DNA of 64,000 nt from Paenibacillus contaminans. GTDB lineage: Bacteria > Bacillota > Bacilli > Paenibacillales > NBRC-103111. The notes beneath the pieces are model-generated. The model worked only from the letters and a program-made list of their open reading frames with translations, was not told the DNA's origin and did no database searches. The stretch spans positions 280,011-344,010 of the forward strand of contig NZ_QMFB01000007.1 in assembly GCF_003285015.1 (NCBI RefSeq). The letters are read 5' to 3'. Shown here one piece after another: positions 1-9,131 of this stretch (the first letter of the stretch is position 1; the number at the start of each line of letters is the position of its first letter). The position numbers were made by a program, and so were the translations under genes.

Positions 1-876
1 TTCGATGTAGCGATTAAGGAAGGCTCGATGTTTCTTGGCTCAAAAATCATTTGCAAAAGCCCGCCGTTTAATTTGTACGCAGTCGATTCGATGGTGAAAA
101 TATCCGATTCCGTCTTTCATGTCGGCGTCAAAACCGGCACAGCCAACCGCTTGTTTGCTCCGCATGACGTTTCGTTTGAAAATTGCACGTTTTATGCGGA
201 CGATGCCTCTTCAGACCCTAGCGGGACGTGGGTAGCAGGAGACCACGAAATCGCCTGCATCAATGTTTATCCGTACGGCAAGACGAACCAAACGTTAAAA
301 TTGCTCAACTGCGACTTTAAAGCGGCCGCCAGCGTGGAAGCAACCGACACCATATACGCTGTTTACCTGGAAGCCGATCTGCTTCAATCGAACAACCGGA
401 TTATTTTGGACGGCTGCTCGGTGTCAAATGCTTTTGATTATGGGGTGTATATGAAGCAAGGCGGCAATATCGCCGTCAAGAACTCAAGACTGGAAGCCAA
501 TACGAGCTTTTATCTCGGTCTTTCCGGGTCCGGCTACGACTTCAATGTTGTGCTGGATGGGGTTGAGGCGGTAAGTCCCGCGACTTTGCTGCAAATCGTG
601 AGCAGCTTATCTACGAGTAAATTGACCACGTCGAACGTCATGATCGATGAATCGATCAATCTGCTGAAGACGACCTACGGACTGAAAAACAATGTTTATG
701 CCGGAGGTCGAACGATATTGGGAAACAGTACGCCGATCGGACGCTCCGTTCCAGGACTTCTGAACGACGTGTTTCGCCTGAAAACGCCGGTTCCCGGACA
801 GCCGTTTGAATGGATTTGTACGGACTCTCATCATTTGGCGGCTACGTGGAAAGTAAAAACAACGATCGGAGCATAA
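1..876 (+). CDS. C-terminal part of a right-handed beta-helix (pectate-lyase-like) protein
   Basis: The frame is open from base 1, so the gene begins upstream and only about 291 C-terminal residues are visible, ending at TAA 874-876. The translation has short repeating beta-strand turns with Asn and Cys ladders (for example FENCTFYADD, LLNCDF, ILDGCSV, VKNSRLEAN), typical of parallel beta-helix folds found in polysaccharide lyases, GH28 enzymes and tail-spike proteins. No catalytic residues can be assigned from this fragment. The last 60 residues leave the helix pattern and may form a separate cap. It resembles in style the Tat-exported beta-helix protein at 34771-36942. The SLH glycosidase starts 60 bases downstream, so the two may be co-transcribed. 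Substrate unknown. Confidence 0.75.
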   Translation, partial: FDVAIKEGSMFLGSKIICKSPPFNLYAVDSMVKISDSVFHVGVKTGTANRLFAPHDVSFENCTFYADDASSDPSGTWVAGDHEIACINVYPYGKTNQTLKLLNCDFKAAASVEATDTIYAVYLEADLLQSNNRIILDGCSVSNAFDYGVYMKQGGNIAVKNSRLEANTSFYLGLSGSGYDFNVVLDGVEAVSPATLLQIVSSLSTSKLTTSNVMIDESINLLKTTYGLKNNVYAGGRTILGNSTPIGRSVPGLLNDVFRLKTPVPGQPFEWICTDSHHLAATWKVKTTIGA

Positions 877-936
877 TGAGGGATCATGTCACGTTTAAAG
901 TGTGGGTTTGAAAATGAGTGCGATGGAGGAAATAGT

Positions 937-3900
937 ATGCAAAAGTCATTGATAATAGGATTGTCACGATTTCTGTGCTTAGTGATATTCGTGGCTTGTT
1001 TACCGCAAATGGCATTCGCTGCAACAGCGATCGAAGAAGAAAGTGCAATATTCCTGGAGAATCAATATCTCAAACTAAAGATCGTTTCCCATGGTAAAGA
1101 GGGTGGAATAAACAAGGGTGGAGTGATTTCAAGTCTAATCTATAAACCTACCGGACTTGACTTAACCGGTATGGTCAATGCGGACAGAGGAGGGTTGTTA
1201 CGGGAACGGATCCCACCGATTGCCGATTTATGGGCGGAGTTGACGTACGAAGCAGAAATCGTTGTCCATACGGAGGATCAGGTTACCGCGTTGGTTAAGT
1301 CGATACCTTCCGCAGCAAGTAAAGGGGTAGAGACGAAGAAATACATCACGCTGCGCAAAGGCAGCACGTCCATAGAAACGAAGTGGGAAATTACGAATAA
1401 TGGGGGTAAAAATTTCTCCATCACGCCGTGGCTTTGGAATAACGTGATCCCAGGTAAAACAGACTCAGCAAATTATTATTTCCCAACGAATAAAGAAGGT
1501 CTATATAAAAATGCTCCGAGTTTATCTAAACCGCCCACTCGTAATTGGCTTGGCGCAATAGATGATAAAAATGGTATAAGTATCTCTTTTATTGCGGATT
1601 ACAGTAAACTTGCCATGAATTACACGTGGTTGGGCCGTTCTGCCGGCTATACGACGCAAGAATGGCTGTATACGACAATTGATTTGGCACCTGGTGAAAG
1701 CTGGGATACGACCTTTTATACGAATGTAGTGCCTTTGCAAAAAGAAAATGACCTTGCCTTCGCATCGCCGGAAGTTACCGTTGGCATTAAAAAATGGAAG
1801 GAATTAGAGGCGGGAAAAGAAAATACCCTTGACATCGCATTAAGTTCAGTTGAGGTTATGGGCGATGCGGAAATCAGGATCGAAATAACAGGTCCTGACG
1901 GTTATACATTTACCGCTCCTCATAAATTTAACGTGAACCTCAGTAATGAAACCGCGGCTACGATTAATTGGACCTGGACGCCTCCTCAAGATGGGGTTTA
2001 TCTGCTGAAAGCCAGTCTATATAAAGACGGAATCAAACAACAGCTAGGTCAATCCCTGCAAAATCCATCCCCCGATATTGAAATTCCATTGGTCGCAGGT
2101 ACATACGCGGAGGATACGATTTTATTCCCTGCATGGCCTCGAACGAGCAGTGGAGGCGGGGATTCCGAGCAAAGGAAAATTTCCGGCGCTATCTTATCGA
2201 AAGAAACCGATATGGTAGTTTGGAGCGTACCCAGTTTAGAGAAAATATTTTTGGACGATATCGTGGATTTGGAAAATAGCCCGGTCCAGGAACAGGTAAC
2301 GGTTGATTTGGCCAAGAGGGAACGTGAAGCCGTTCAGGTCGTGCTTTCTCCTGAGAAAGGTAAAGATTTTAACAGCAGCTATGTGACTTTTGGCGAATTC
2401 AAGAATGAAAAGGGGACTCTTTTACCTGAAGGAAGTCTAAGCTATAATCCTGTAGGTTATGTTCGCACGGAATTAGGTTCTCGTTTTGACCCGAAAATAC
2501 GTACAGGTTATTGGCCTGATCCCTTATTGAAGACCAGCAATTTTGATGTAAAAGGCGGACAGAATACGCCAATTTGGATTACGGTTTATGCTGCCCCCGA
2601 TGTTGAACCAGGTATTTACGAAGGCAATTTGACCATAAAGACTGACGCAGAGACAATCGTTACCCTGCCCATGAGCATCAAGGTGTGGTCTTTCGAGTTG
2701 CCTGAAATGCCTAAGCTTAAAACCGCTTTGGATATTAGAAATATACCTGTTGAGCAGATTGATTCCTATATAGACAATTTCCTTGAGCATAGGATTTCTC
2801 CCAGAATAGCATTGCGTTACCCTTCCGTTGCAAGCTTAAAACAGGACCCTGATTTTGTTCAGTTCGATGCTAAAATGGAGAGTTTATTAAAAAAAGGCTT
2901 GAATACGATTAGTGTTGGGCGAGATCTGTACACCGATCCGGAATTAGCCAAAAAGTTTGTTGAACACCTAAAGGTAAAGGGCTGGCTGGATATGGCCTAT
3001 GTGTATTTGACGGATGAACCTACGGAAGAGACATTTCCCGCAGTGAAAGAGCTGGCAGCCAAATGGAAAGCCGTTGTGCCGGAATTGAAAATCATGATTA
3101 CCACTTATCCAAAGGAAAAGTTGGTAGGTTCGGTAGACTTATGGACGGTACCCGGCATGAATGATGACCCTGAAGAGGCCAAAAAGGCTTTGGAACGAGG
3201 CGAAGAGCTGTGGTGGTATCATACGGACCCTCTGCATCCGCAGGCTAATTTTCTAATCGATATGCCTGCAGTAGATGCGAGAGCGGCATTTTGGCAAAGT
3301 TGGCAAGGCTTCTTAAATAAAGGCTATACAGGGTTTCTTTATGCGTGGTCTACATGGGCCGGCAAGGAAGATCCCTGGAAAATAACCGGTCCCTTCTTTT
3401 ATAGAAATGGGCTCGAATCCCAGATTTACCCAAGTCCTAACGGTCCGGTAAATTCGATTCGCTGGGAAGTGATGAGGGATGGCGTAGAAGACTATGATTA
3501 TTGTTTTCTGCTTTGGGATTTGTTGCAGAGGGTAGAGAAAGAAATGCCGGGAAAGGTAAAGAAAAAGGAAGTTGTAAAGGCAAAAAACCTTCTGGAGTTC
3601 CCTGTTCCGTTAACCGATTATGTAGGGAAACAAAACATCGTTGAGGAAGCGGAAAAGTGGAGAAAAGAAGTTGCGGAATCTATCATTTCCATAACCTCTT
3701 TGTTGGAGACGGAAACCTACACGGCTATCTTCAACAGTAACGGAGGCAGTGAGGTCGATGATATCGATGTTCCTTCGAGCGGCAGCACAATCACAGCTCC
3801 GGCAGCACCAACAAAAGAAGGGTATATATTTGAAGGTTGGTATAAGGAAGCCGGGCTAGAAAATAAATGGAATTTTGAAACGGACCTGGTGACTTCGGAT

Positions 3901-5505
3901 ATCACTTTGCATGCAAAGTGGGTTGAAGGAGGGGCTCCCGGCGGTTCCACTATCAGTGCCTTGTATGACGGAAGCCCTATCGCCAAAGGTACCGCGGTTC
4001 TCGCCGGCAAAGAGCTGGTCATCACCGTTGTGGGGAAAGGCTCCGACTCCTATAACTACGTATGGAGCGGTGCAGGTACAAGCGGACAAACTACGGATTC
4101 CATCACAATCAATCCCGTTGACCGGAAGATTGATGCAACTGTTATGGTAACTGGTTTGAAACTTGAACCAACACCAACACCAACAACGACGCCAACGCCA
4201 ACACCAACACCAACACCAACAACGACCCCAACACCGACGGAACCGCCGATCTATCCGGAAGCGACGCCGACGTCTACATCAACGCCGAAACCAACGCCAA
4301 CCCCGGTGTCTGAAACGAAGGTTGAGGAAGGTCAGGTAACGGCAAAGATATCCGTAAAGGTCACAACAGACACAAACGGAAGGGAAGTTGCCGCTATATC
4401 CGAAACCCAGCTGGCTGATGCCATCGCAAAAGCAACAGCTGAAGCGGCAAAGCAGGGTGATCCTACAGCAACAGCAATCAGAATTGAAGTAAGTGCGACT
4501 GCAGACAGCAAGGCGGCAGGTATTCGTTTACCGGCGGAAGCTTTGAAAAGATTTGTAGAAAGTAAAGCGGATACATTAATCATCGCCACATCCTTCGGAA
4601 GCATGACCTTAGACAAAAATGCCGTAGAAGGCATTGTCGCACAGGCAGCAGGTATGGTTACGATTACAGCGGCAAAGGTCGAAACATCGGAATTGACGGA
4701 TGAAATCAGGGAGAAGGTCGGGGACAGACCTGTTGTAAGCTTTGAGGTTACCGACGAGGAAAAGAAGTTAACACAGCTTGGCGCTAAAGCGGAAGTCTCG
4801 ATTCCGTATGTACGAAAAACGGGTGAAAATCCAAATGCCATTGTAGCTTACAAGATCGATGCGGCAGGAAAACAAGTGATTGTAATCGGTTGCAAATATG
4901 ATGCGACAGCCGGAACACTGACATTCAAGACAGAGGATGCCTCAACGTTTGCAGTGGGATACAACAAGCTTGACTTTGCTGATGTAACCGAGAATGCGTA
5001 CTTCTACGATGCCGTTACGTTTGCTGCTGCAAGAGGAATCACACTTGGAATAGGCAACGGAAGCTTTGGTTCGAACGACAACGTAACCAGAGCACAGGCA
5101 TTAGTCATGATCATGAGGGCATTTGGCATCCATCCAGACACAAACGCCGATAACAATTTCAGCGATGCAGGGGATACCTATTACACAGGATACCTCGCGG
5201 CGGCAAAAAAGCTTGGAATAGCTGCAGGGGTTGGCGATAACAGGTTTGCACCCGACCAAGAGGTAACAAGGCAGGAATTGTTCGTATTGGTATACAATGC
5301 GCTCAAAAACATGAATGAATTGCCAATTGCTGCCACAGCCAAAGACTTGGCGGATTTCAAGGATGCAGGAAATGTTGCCGATGAAGCCGTTGAATTATTT
5401 GTAAAGACCGGAATCATCCAAGGGAGCGACGACAACATCCTGCCGGACGATTCGGCAAGCAGGGCGCAGTTTGTGCAGATTCTTTATAATATCATAACTA
5501 TGTGA
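937..5505 (+). CDS. SLH-anchored GH123/DUF4091-like glycoside hydrolase
   Basis: Start chosen at ATG 937 because GGAGGA (925-930) sits 6 bases upstream; an in-frame ATG at 886 has no such site. Product about 1522 aa. Residues 1-29 are a signal peptide ending AFA. A long beta-sandwich region leads to a (beta/alpha)-barrel of the DUF4091/GH123 type (roughly 520-870) that ends with the typical MRDGVEDYDY segment. An adjacent Asp-Glu pair (D693-E694, in YLTDEPTEE) fits the catalytic pair known from GH123 beta-N-acetylgalactosaminidases that use substrate-assisted catalysis. Then come an InlB-type B-repeat (about 928-998, ending ITLHAKW), a Thr-Pro linker (about 1077-1128), a module shared with the protein at 46770-50948, and three SLH domains (1345-1522) that bind secondary wall polymer. 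GalNAc specificity is inferred from the family only. Confidence 0.82.
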   Translation: MQKSLIIGLSRFLCLVIFVACLPQMAFAATAIEEESAIFLENQYLKLKIVSHGKEGGINKGGVISSLIYKPTGLDLTGMVNADRGGLLRERIPPIADLWAELTYEAEIVVHTEDQVTALVKSIPSAASKGVETKKYITLRKGSTSIETKWEITNNGGKNFSITPWLWNNVIPGKTDSANYYFPTNKEGLYKNAPSLSKPPTRNWLGAIDDKNGISISFIADYSKLAMNYTWLGRSAGYTTQEWLYTTIDLAPGESWDTTFYTNVVPLQKENDLAFASPEVTVGIKKWKELEAGKENTLDIALSSVEVMGDAEIRIEITGPDGYTFTAPHKFNVNLSNETAATINWTWTPPQDGVYLLKASLYKDGIKQQLGQSLQNPSPDIEIPLVAGTYAEDTILFPAWPRTSSGGGDSEQRKISGAILSKETDMVVWSVPSLEKIFLDDIVDLENSPVQEQVTVDLAKREREAVQVVLSPEKGKDFNSSYVTFGEFKNEKGTLLPEGSLSYNPVGYVRTELGSRFDPKIRTGYWPDPLLKTSNFDVKGGQNTPIWITVYAAPDVEPGIYEGNLTIKTDAETIVTLPMSIKVWSFELPEMPKLKTALDIRNIPVEQIDSYIDNFLEHRISPRIALRYPSVASLKQDPDFVQFDAKMESLLKKGLNTISVGRDLYTDPELAKKFVEHLKVKGWLDMAYVYLTDEPTEETFPAVKELAAKWKAVVPELKIMITTYPKEKLVGSVDLWTVPGMNDDPEEAKKALERGEELWWYHTDPLHPQANFLIDMPAVDARAAFWQSWQGFLNKGYTGFLYAWSTWAGKEDPWKITGPFFYRNGLESQIYPSPNGPVNSIRWEVMRDGVEDYDYCFLLWDLLQRVEKEMPGKVKKKEVVKAKNLLEFPVPLTDYVGKQNIVEEAEKWRKEVAESIISITSLLETETYTAIFNSNGGSEVDDIDVPSSGSTITAPAAPTKEGYIFEGWYKEAGLENKWNFETDLVTSDITLHAKWVEGGAPGGSTISALYDGSPIAKGTAVLAGKELVITVVGKGSDSYNYVWSGAGTSGQTTDSITINPVDRKIDATVMVTGLKLEPTPTPTTTPTPTPTPTPTTTPTPTEPPIYPEATPTSTSTPKPTPTPVSETKVEEGQVTAKISVKVTTDTNGREVAAISETQLADAIAKATAEAAKQGDPTATAIRIEVSATADSKAAGIRLPAEALKRFVESKADTLIIATSFGSMTLDKNAVEGIVAQAAGMVTITAAKVETSELTDEIREKVGDRPVVSFEVTDEEKKLTQLGAKAEVSIPYVRKTGENPNAIVAYKIDAAGKQVIVIGCKYDATAGTLTFKTEDASTFAVGYNKLDFADVTENAYFYDAVTFAAARGITLGIGNGSFGSNDNVTRAQALVMIMRAFGIHPDTNADNNFSDAGDTYYTGYLAAAKKLGIAAGVGDNRFAPDQEVTRQELFVLVYNALKNMNELPIAATAKDLADFKDAGNVADEAVELFVKTGIIQGSDDNILPDDSASRAQFVQILYNIITM

Positions 5506-5605
5506 TGGTAAAGAGTTAACTTCCGATAGATAGGGCGGGGCGCTGCTCCGCTCACAGCATCGGATATTATTTTTAGGAAACGGAAGAACTGGAGGTAATG
5601 AGTAT

Positions 5606-7255
5606 ATGAAACGAAAACTAACATGGCGTACATGGGCACTGGCGCTATCCATATTTTTGATGTTGGGCATGCTGCCGATTTCAGCGGCAGCAAATACGGT
5701 TGAACCGCTGGCGGGCGAGCCTCTGGCGACGGCCCCTGGCTCTGCAACGAAGAACGATTGGTCTTGGATGACTGTGAACGGTACCAAAAACAACACGACT
5801 GTGGTCTATTTTGCGGACAGCGAGTGGTATGTGGTTGGCTTTAACGGCGGCGGTGTTGCGGCTGCTCCCGGTGCAATCACGCTTTTTTCCGTCAATGGAT
5901 TTGGAGCAAACGCCAAATTTAATCATTCGACAGTCGGCGTGCAGAACCAATACATGACCAGCAATTTGCGGACGGAGTTGACAACAGGGACTCGATTCAC
6001 CGCAATTGATGAGCGGGAGAGGTCGGTGATGGTTAGTCGTTTGCTGGATGGCGTGGCAGGCACACAGCCCACTGATCCATTATGGGCGTTAAGCACGGAT
6101 GAAGCCAACTCTTTGGACACGGACTTACGAATAGATAACACCGGCTGGGGGCTCCGGTCGGCGGGCGCCAACAATTACAGTGCGATGGTTGTCAACAAAG
6201 TGAATCAAATGATCTCGACCTATGTTACTACTGCTTTTGCGGTTCGCCCTGCTTTCCATTTGAATCTGTCATCCGTCGTTTTCACATCTGCCGCTGAAGG
6301 CGGTAAACCGGCAGCCGCAGGGCAGGAGCTTTCGGTTGCGGCAGCATCGGTTGGTAAGGCTAAACTGACGATGGTGGATCGTAATACAGACAATCTGAAT
6401 CTAACCGTGACCCAGGAGGTCTACAGTGGAATCGAGAGGAATACGTATGCCCCCGGCAGTACAGTGGAAATTGCTTACAGCGATGCCAAAACCGGCGCAA
6501 ACAAATATGTTTCTTGTGTGATTATGGACAGCAACGCCAGGATTACGCATTACGGCAAGTTGTCCGACAAAGCAAGCGGCACAGCCACGTTTACCGTACC
6601 CGCCCTTGCGGACGGCAGTTACACCATCAAGCTGTTCAATGAGGAGGCTAACGGCGATAAGAAAACGGACTATGCCAGCGAACCTGTCGAAATGATCATG
6701 ACTGTAGCAAAACCTGTAGAAACAAGCTTCAACGTAACCCTGCCTACCGGTACGGGGTACACGGCCTCTGTAAAGAGCGGCAGCAGCAGTCCGGTGGACC
6801 GGGACGGCAGCTACAGCTTCAAGGTGGAGCTGGATCCGGAATACAACCTGTCCGTTATTACGGTAAAAGCAAACAACAAGACCCTTACACCTGATGGCAA
6901 CGGCGTATATACCGTAAGCAATATTACGGAGCACCAGATCATCACAGTGACAGGAGTTAAGCATAACTCCACCATCACGGCCACTGCCAAACTGAATATC
7001 CAAAAGGATGATGCAGGTTGGAGCGGTCATGGAAAAAACTTTACGCTGAAGCTGAGTACGGACGAAACGAAAACAGCAAGAATGACCGGCACAGACGGCA
7101 CGGTAAAGGCATCTGTCCCAATAGGTACATGGAAAATATATGAAGGCTCAGCCTACACCGGCATGACAATCACAATTGACAGCACTGGCGGGACAGCGAC
7201 GCTGAACTATTATACCGTCAAGTTCTTTGTTATTGATGCGGACACATCAAAGTAA
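5606..7255 (+). CDS. Secreted DUF6273-like protein, possibly 3'-truncated
   Basis: ATG 5606 follows GGAGGT (5591-5596). Product 549 aa. Residues 1-30 form a signal peptide. The first 220 residues carry the signature of the DUF6273 family: WALSTDEANSL, then GWGLRSAG, then FAVRPAFHLNLSSV. This family is common in large secreted proteins of Firmicutes and related to formylglycine/lectin-type folds. The second half holds Ig-like or beta-sandwich modules. The protein stops abruptly after YYTVKFFVIDADTSK. In related modular proteins this strand usually continues into another module (compare STISALYDGSPIAKG in the preceding gene), so the 3' end may have been lost; that is inference. It lies 100 bases downstream of the SLH glycosidase and is followed by a long hairpin. 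Function unknown, probably surface binding. Confidence 0.75.
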   Translation: MKRKLTWRTWALALSIFLMLGMLPISAAANTVEPLAGEPLATAPGSATKNDWSWMTVNGTKNNTTVVYFADSEWYVVGFNGGGVAAAPGAITLFSVNGFGANAKFNHSTVGVQNQYMTSNLRTELTTGTRFTAIDERERSVMVSRLLDGVAGTQPTDPLWALSTDEANSLDTDLRIDNTGWGLRSAGANNYSAMVVNKVNQMISTYVTTAFAVRPAFHLNLSSVVFTSAAEGGKPAAAGQELSVAAASVGKAKLTMVDRNTDNLNLTVTQEVYSGIERNTYAPGSTVEIAYSDAKTGANKYVSCVIMDSNARITHYGKLSDKASGTATFTVPALADGSYTIKLFNEEANGDKKTDYASEPVEMIMTVAKPVETSFNVTLPTGTGYTASVKSGSSSPVDRDGSYSFKVELDPEYNLSVITVKANNKTLTPDGNGVYTVSNITEHQIITVTGVKHNSTITATAKLNIQKDDAGWSGHGKNFTLKLSTDETKTARMTGTDGTVKASVPIGTWKIYEGSAYTGMTITIDSTGGTATLNYYTVKFFVIDADTSK

Positions 7256-7275
7256 GGAAAAATACTGAGGTTACG

Positions 7276-7321
7276 ATTCCTAGCCGATTTGACCGGCCTA
7301 TAGCCGGAATCGGCTAGGAAT
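7276..7321 (+). terminator. Long hairpin after the DUF6273-like gene
   Basis: A 13-bp perfect outer stem (ATTCCTAGCCGAT with ATCGGCTAGGAAT) encloses an inner CCGGC/GCCGG stem. It starts about 20 bases after the stop codon. There is no clear T tract, so termination is likely but not certain. Transcription from the convergent WYL gene also reaches this area. Confidence 0.6.
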
Positions 7322-7386
7322 TAAGGAAACACCCATCGCTTACGAAACGGAGTAGGGCTGAGATTAAAGGGGACCGTCAGCCTTTT

Positions 7387-8298
7387 TTATACATATTTCT
7401 CGACCATACCCATTAAATAATTACGAAATTCTTCAACATATGATTTTGGCTCGATGATTTTAAGGTTTGTACCGAAGCTTGCTAAGAATTGAAATCCAAT
7501 GCTGTTTTGAGGTACATAGATTGTTGTCAGGAGATATTCAGAACTATAGTTTTCAATACTCTTTCGACCATACCTTTCAATGAAATGATCCTTTATGCTA
7601 GGCGATATTAACGCCTTGACAGGGACTAGTTCCGGTTGATAACTTGCTTCATGTTCTTGTTCCAATGAAAAACCTCTAGGGTTAAATGTGTTTTTATCCA
7701 TATGAAGATGATCGATCCTGGATAATTTAAATGTTCGATACCTCTGACGCTGTAAACAAAATCCCTTCAAATACCAACTCGTTTCGCTAAAATGAAGCTG
7801 GTAAGGTTCGACGATTCGATTCGTCGCGGTACCGTTTTTATCTATATAATCAAACACAACTAGCCTTCTCTTTATGATAGATTCCTGACATATCTTCAAG
7901 GATTGAAGTATATCAGATCGACCCTCCCAATCATAAAATGACAGTTGGATTGAACTTTTTCTGAATTCGGATCCGATCATGGCTTCAATTTTTTTAAGAG
8001 TTAGTTCTACTTCGTCACTAAATAGAATTTGTCCCATTCCGCCTAGTGCAGTTAAGATATTTTCCAAGTCCATACTACTTAAAAGCCGTTTGTCTATTTT
8101 GTATTCATCCATTATCCCGTAGCCGCCGTGAACTCCATTTATAGAATAAATGGGGATGTTAGACAAACTGAGGGTTTCCATATCGCGTAAAATCGTTCTT
8201 TTAGACACTTTGAATAATTGTGAGAACGCGGTTGCTGAAACAACATTCTTTTGCAGCAAGATCATAACGATAGAAATTAATCGTTCGAGTTTCTCCAT
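7387..8298 (-). CDS. WYL-domain transcriptional regulator (YafY type)
   Basis: 303 aa on the minus strand. Residues 1-55 form an N-terminal winged helix-turn-helix (VSATAFSQLFKVSKRTILRDME). A WYL domain follows, with the SWYLKGF motif near residue 190 and the conserved RTFKLSRI strand. This is the usual architecture and length for the family. WYL domains bind small ligands or nucleic acid and control transcription; many members regulate a divergent neighbour. Here the divergent neighbour is the VOC protein at 8475, and the 176-base gap between them contains a perfect 14-bp inverted repeat, the obvious candidate operator. Ligand unknown. Confidence 0.88.
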   Translation of the reverse strand: MEKLERLISIVMILLQKNVVSATAFSQLFKVSKRTILRDMETLSLSNIPIYSINGVHGGYGIMDEYKIDKRLLSSMDLENILTALGGMGQILFSDEVELTLKKIEAMIGSEFRKSSIQLSFYDWEGRSDILQSLKICQESIIKRRLVVFDYIDKNGTATNRIVEPYQLHFSETSWYLKGFCLQRQRYRTFKLSRIDHLHMDKNTFNPRGFSLEQEHEASYQPELVPVKALISPSIKDHFIERYGRKSIENYSSEYLLTTIYVPQNSIGFQFLASFGTNLKIIEPKSYVEEFRNYLMGMVEKYV

Positions 8299-8400
8299 GT
8301 TATTCCCCCAGATTGTTATCGTAATAAGTCAAATCTTTTATGGAAACGTACAAGACGTTCTGCGGGGCCTCTTGCTGGTAATAAAAAAATAATCACAAAG

Positions 8401-8437
8401 CTATAATAGGTGACATAAAAGGTGTCACCTATTATAG
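8401..8437. promoter_or_regulatory. Perfect 14-bp inverted repeat, candidate operator
   Basis: CTATAATAGGTGAC (8401-8414) and its exact complement (8424-8437) flank a 9-base spacer, between the WYL gene and the VOC gene. Each arm contains TATAAT, so both strands carry a -10-like hexamer. It can be read as an operator over a promoter, or as a transcript hairpin 24 bases before the VOC ribosome binding site. Confidence 0.55.
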
Positions 8438-8474
8438 CTTATATTTTATGTATTACAAGAAGGAGGTATTTTTC

Positions 8475-8942
8475 ATGTCAGTTATTGCATACTTGAATTT
8501 TGACGGGAATGCGGAGCAAGTCATCGAGTTCTATTCGGAGGCTCTGAATGCAAGTGAAGTAAAAAAAGTGAATTTCAAGGATTTGCCGCAAGATCCGAAC
8601 TACCCTATGCCGGAAAATGAATTGAAAATGATTATGGAGTCATCGTTAGCATTCGGTGGCGGAAAAATTATGATATCGGATATTCCACCTTCGATGATGA
8701 GGGTCACAGGCAAGTTGGTGAAAGGCAACAATATCTTGATTAGTGTTATTAATGAAGATAAACAGACACTGGAAAATTACTTTTCTAGTTTGTCTGTAGG
8801 CGGCTATGTTATTATGCCGTTATCAGAAGTGCCTTGGTCTTCCTGTTTCGGAATGCTGGTTGATAAATTTGGCGTTGGTTGGAAGTTCAATCGTGACGCC
8901 GATAAGTTCCTCGATAAGGTCATTTCCAACAAAAGGGGCTAA
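8475..8942 (+). CDS. VOC-family (PhnB/glyoxalase-like) protein
   Basis: ATG 8475 is preferred because AGGAGG (8461-8466) lies 8 bases upstream; the longer ORF from 8448 starts before this site. About 155 aa. The opening SVIAYLNFDGNAEQVIEFYSEAL, with FGGGKIMISD in the middle and a closing GVGWKF strand, is the vicinal-oxygen-chelate pattern of the PhnB-like subgroup (3-demethylubiquinone-methyltransferase-like). These are usually small dimeric proteins of unclear reaction. The typical metal-ligand pattern is not complete, so catalysis is uncertain. Divergent from the WYL regulator and probably controlled by it through the inverted repeat at 8401-8437. A strong terminator follows at 9061. Confidence 0.82.
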   Translation: MSVIAYLNFDGNAEQVIEFYSEALNASEVKKVNFKDLPQDPNYPMPENELKMIMESSLAFGGGKIMISDIPPSMMRVTGKLVKGNNILISVINEDKQTLENYFSSLSVGGYVIMPLSEVPWSSCFGMLVDKFGVGWKFNRDADKFLDKVISNKRG

Positions 8943-9060
8943 GCTTAGAACACAGCAATCCTGGACAAAGAAAATCGTTAAATTATTACACCTTTTATCG
9001 AAAATGCGTGCTGTTCATTTCCTCGCAGTTGCCTTATAGTAGAAAGCAAGCCATTAAACC

Positions 9061-9107
9061 AATAAGCTTCCATCCCCACTTCCGGTGGTTTTGGAAGCTT
9101 ATTTTTT
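9061..9107 (+). terminator. Rho-independent terminator
   Basis: AATAAGCTTCCA (9061-9072) pairs with TGGAAGCTTATT (9092-9103), followed by a short T run. A small inner CCAC/GTGG stem lies in the loop. It separates the VOC gene from the response-regulator operon that starts 25 bases later. Confidence 0.8.
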
Positions 9108-9131
9108 ACATTTAGCGCCAGGGGTGGTCCC

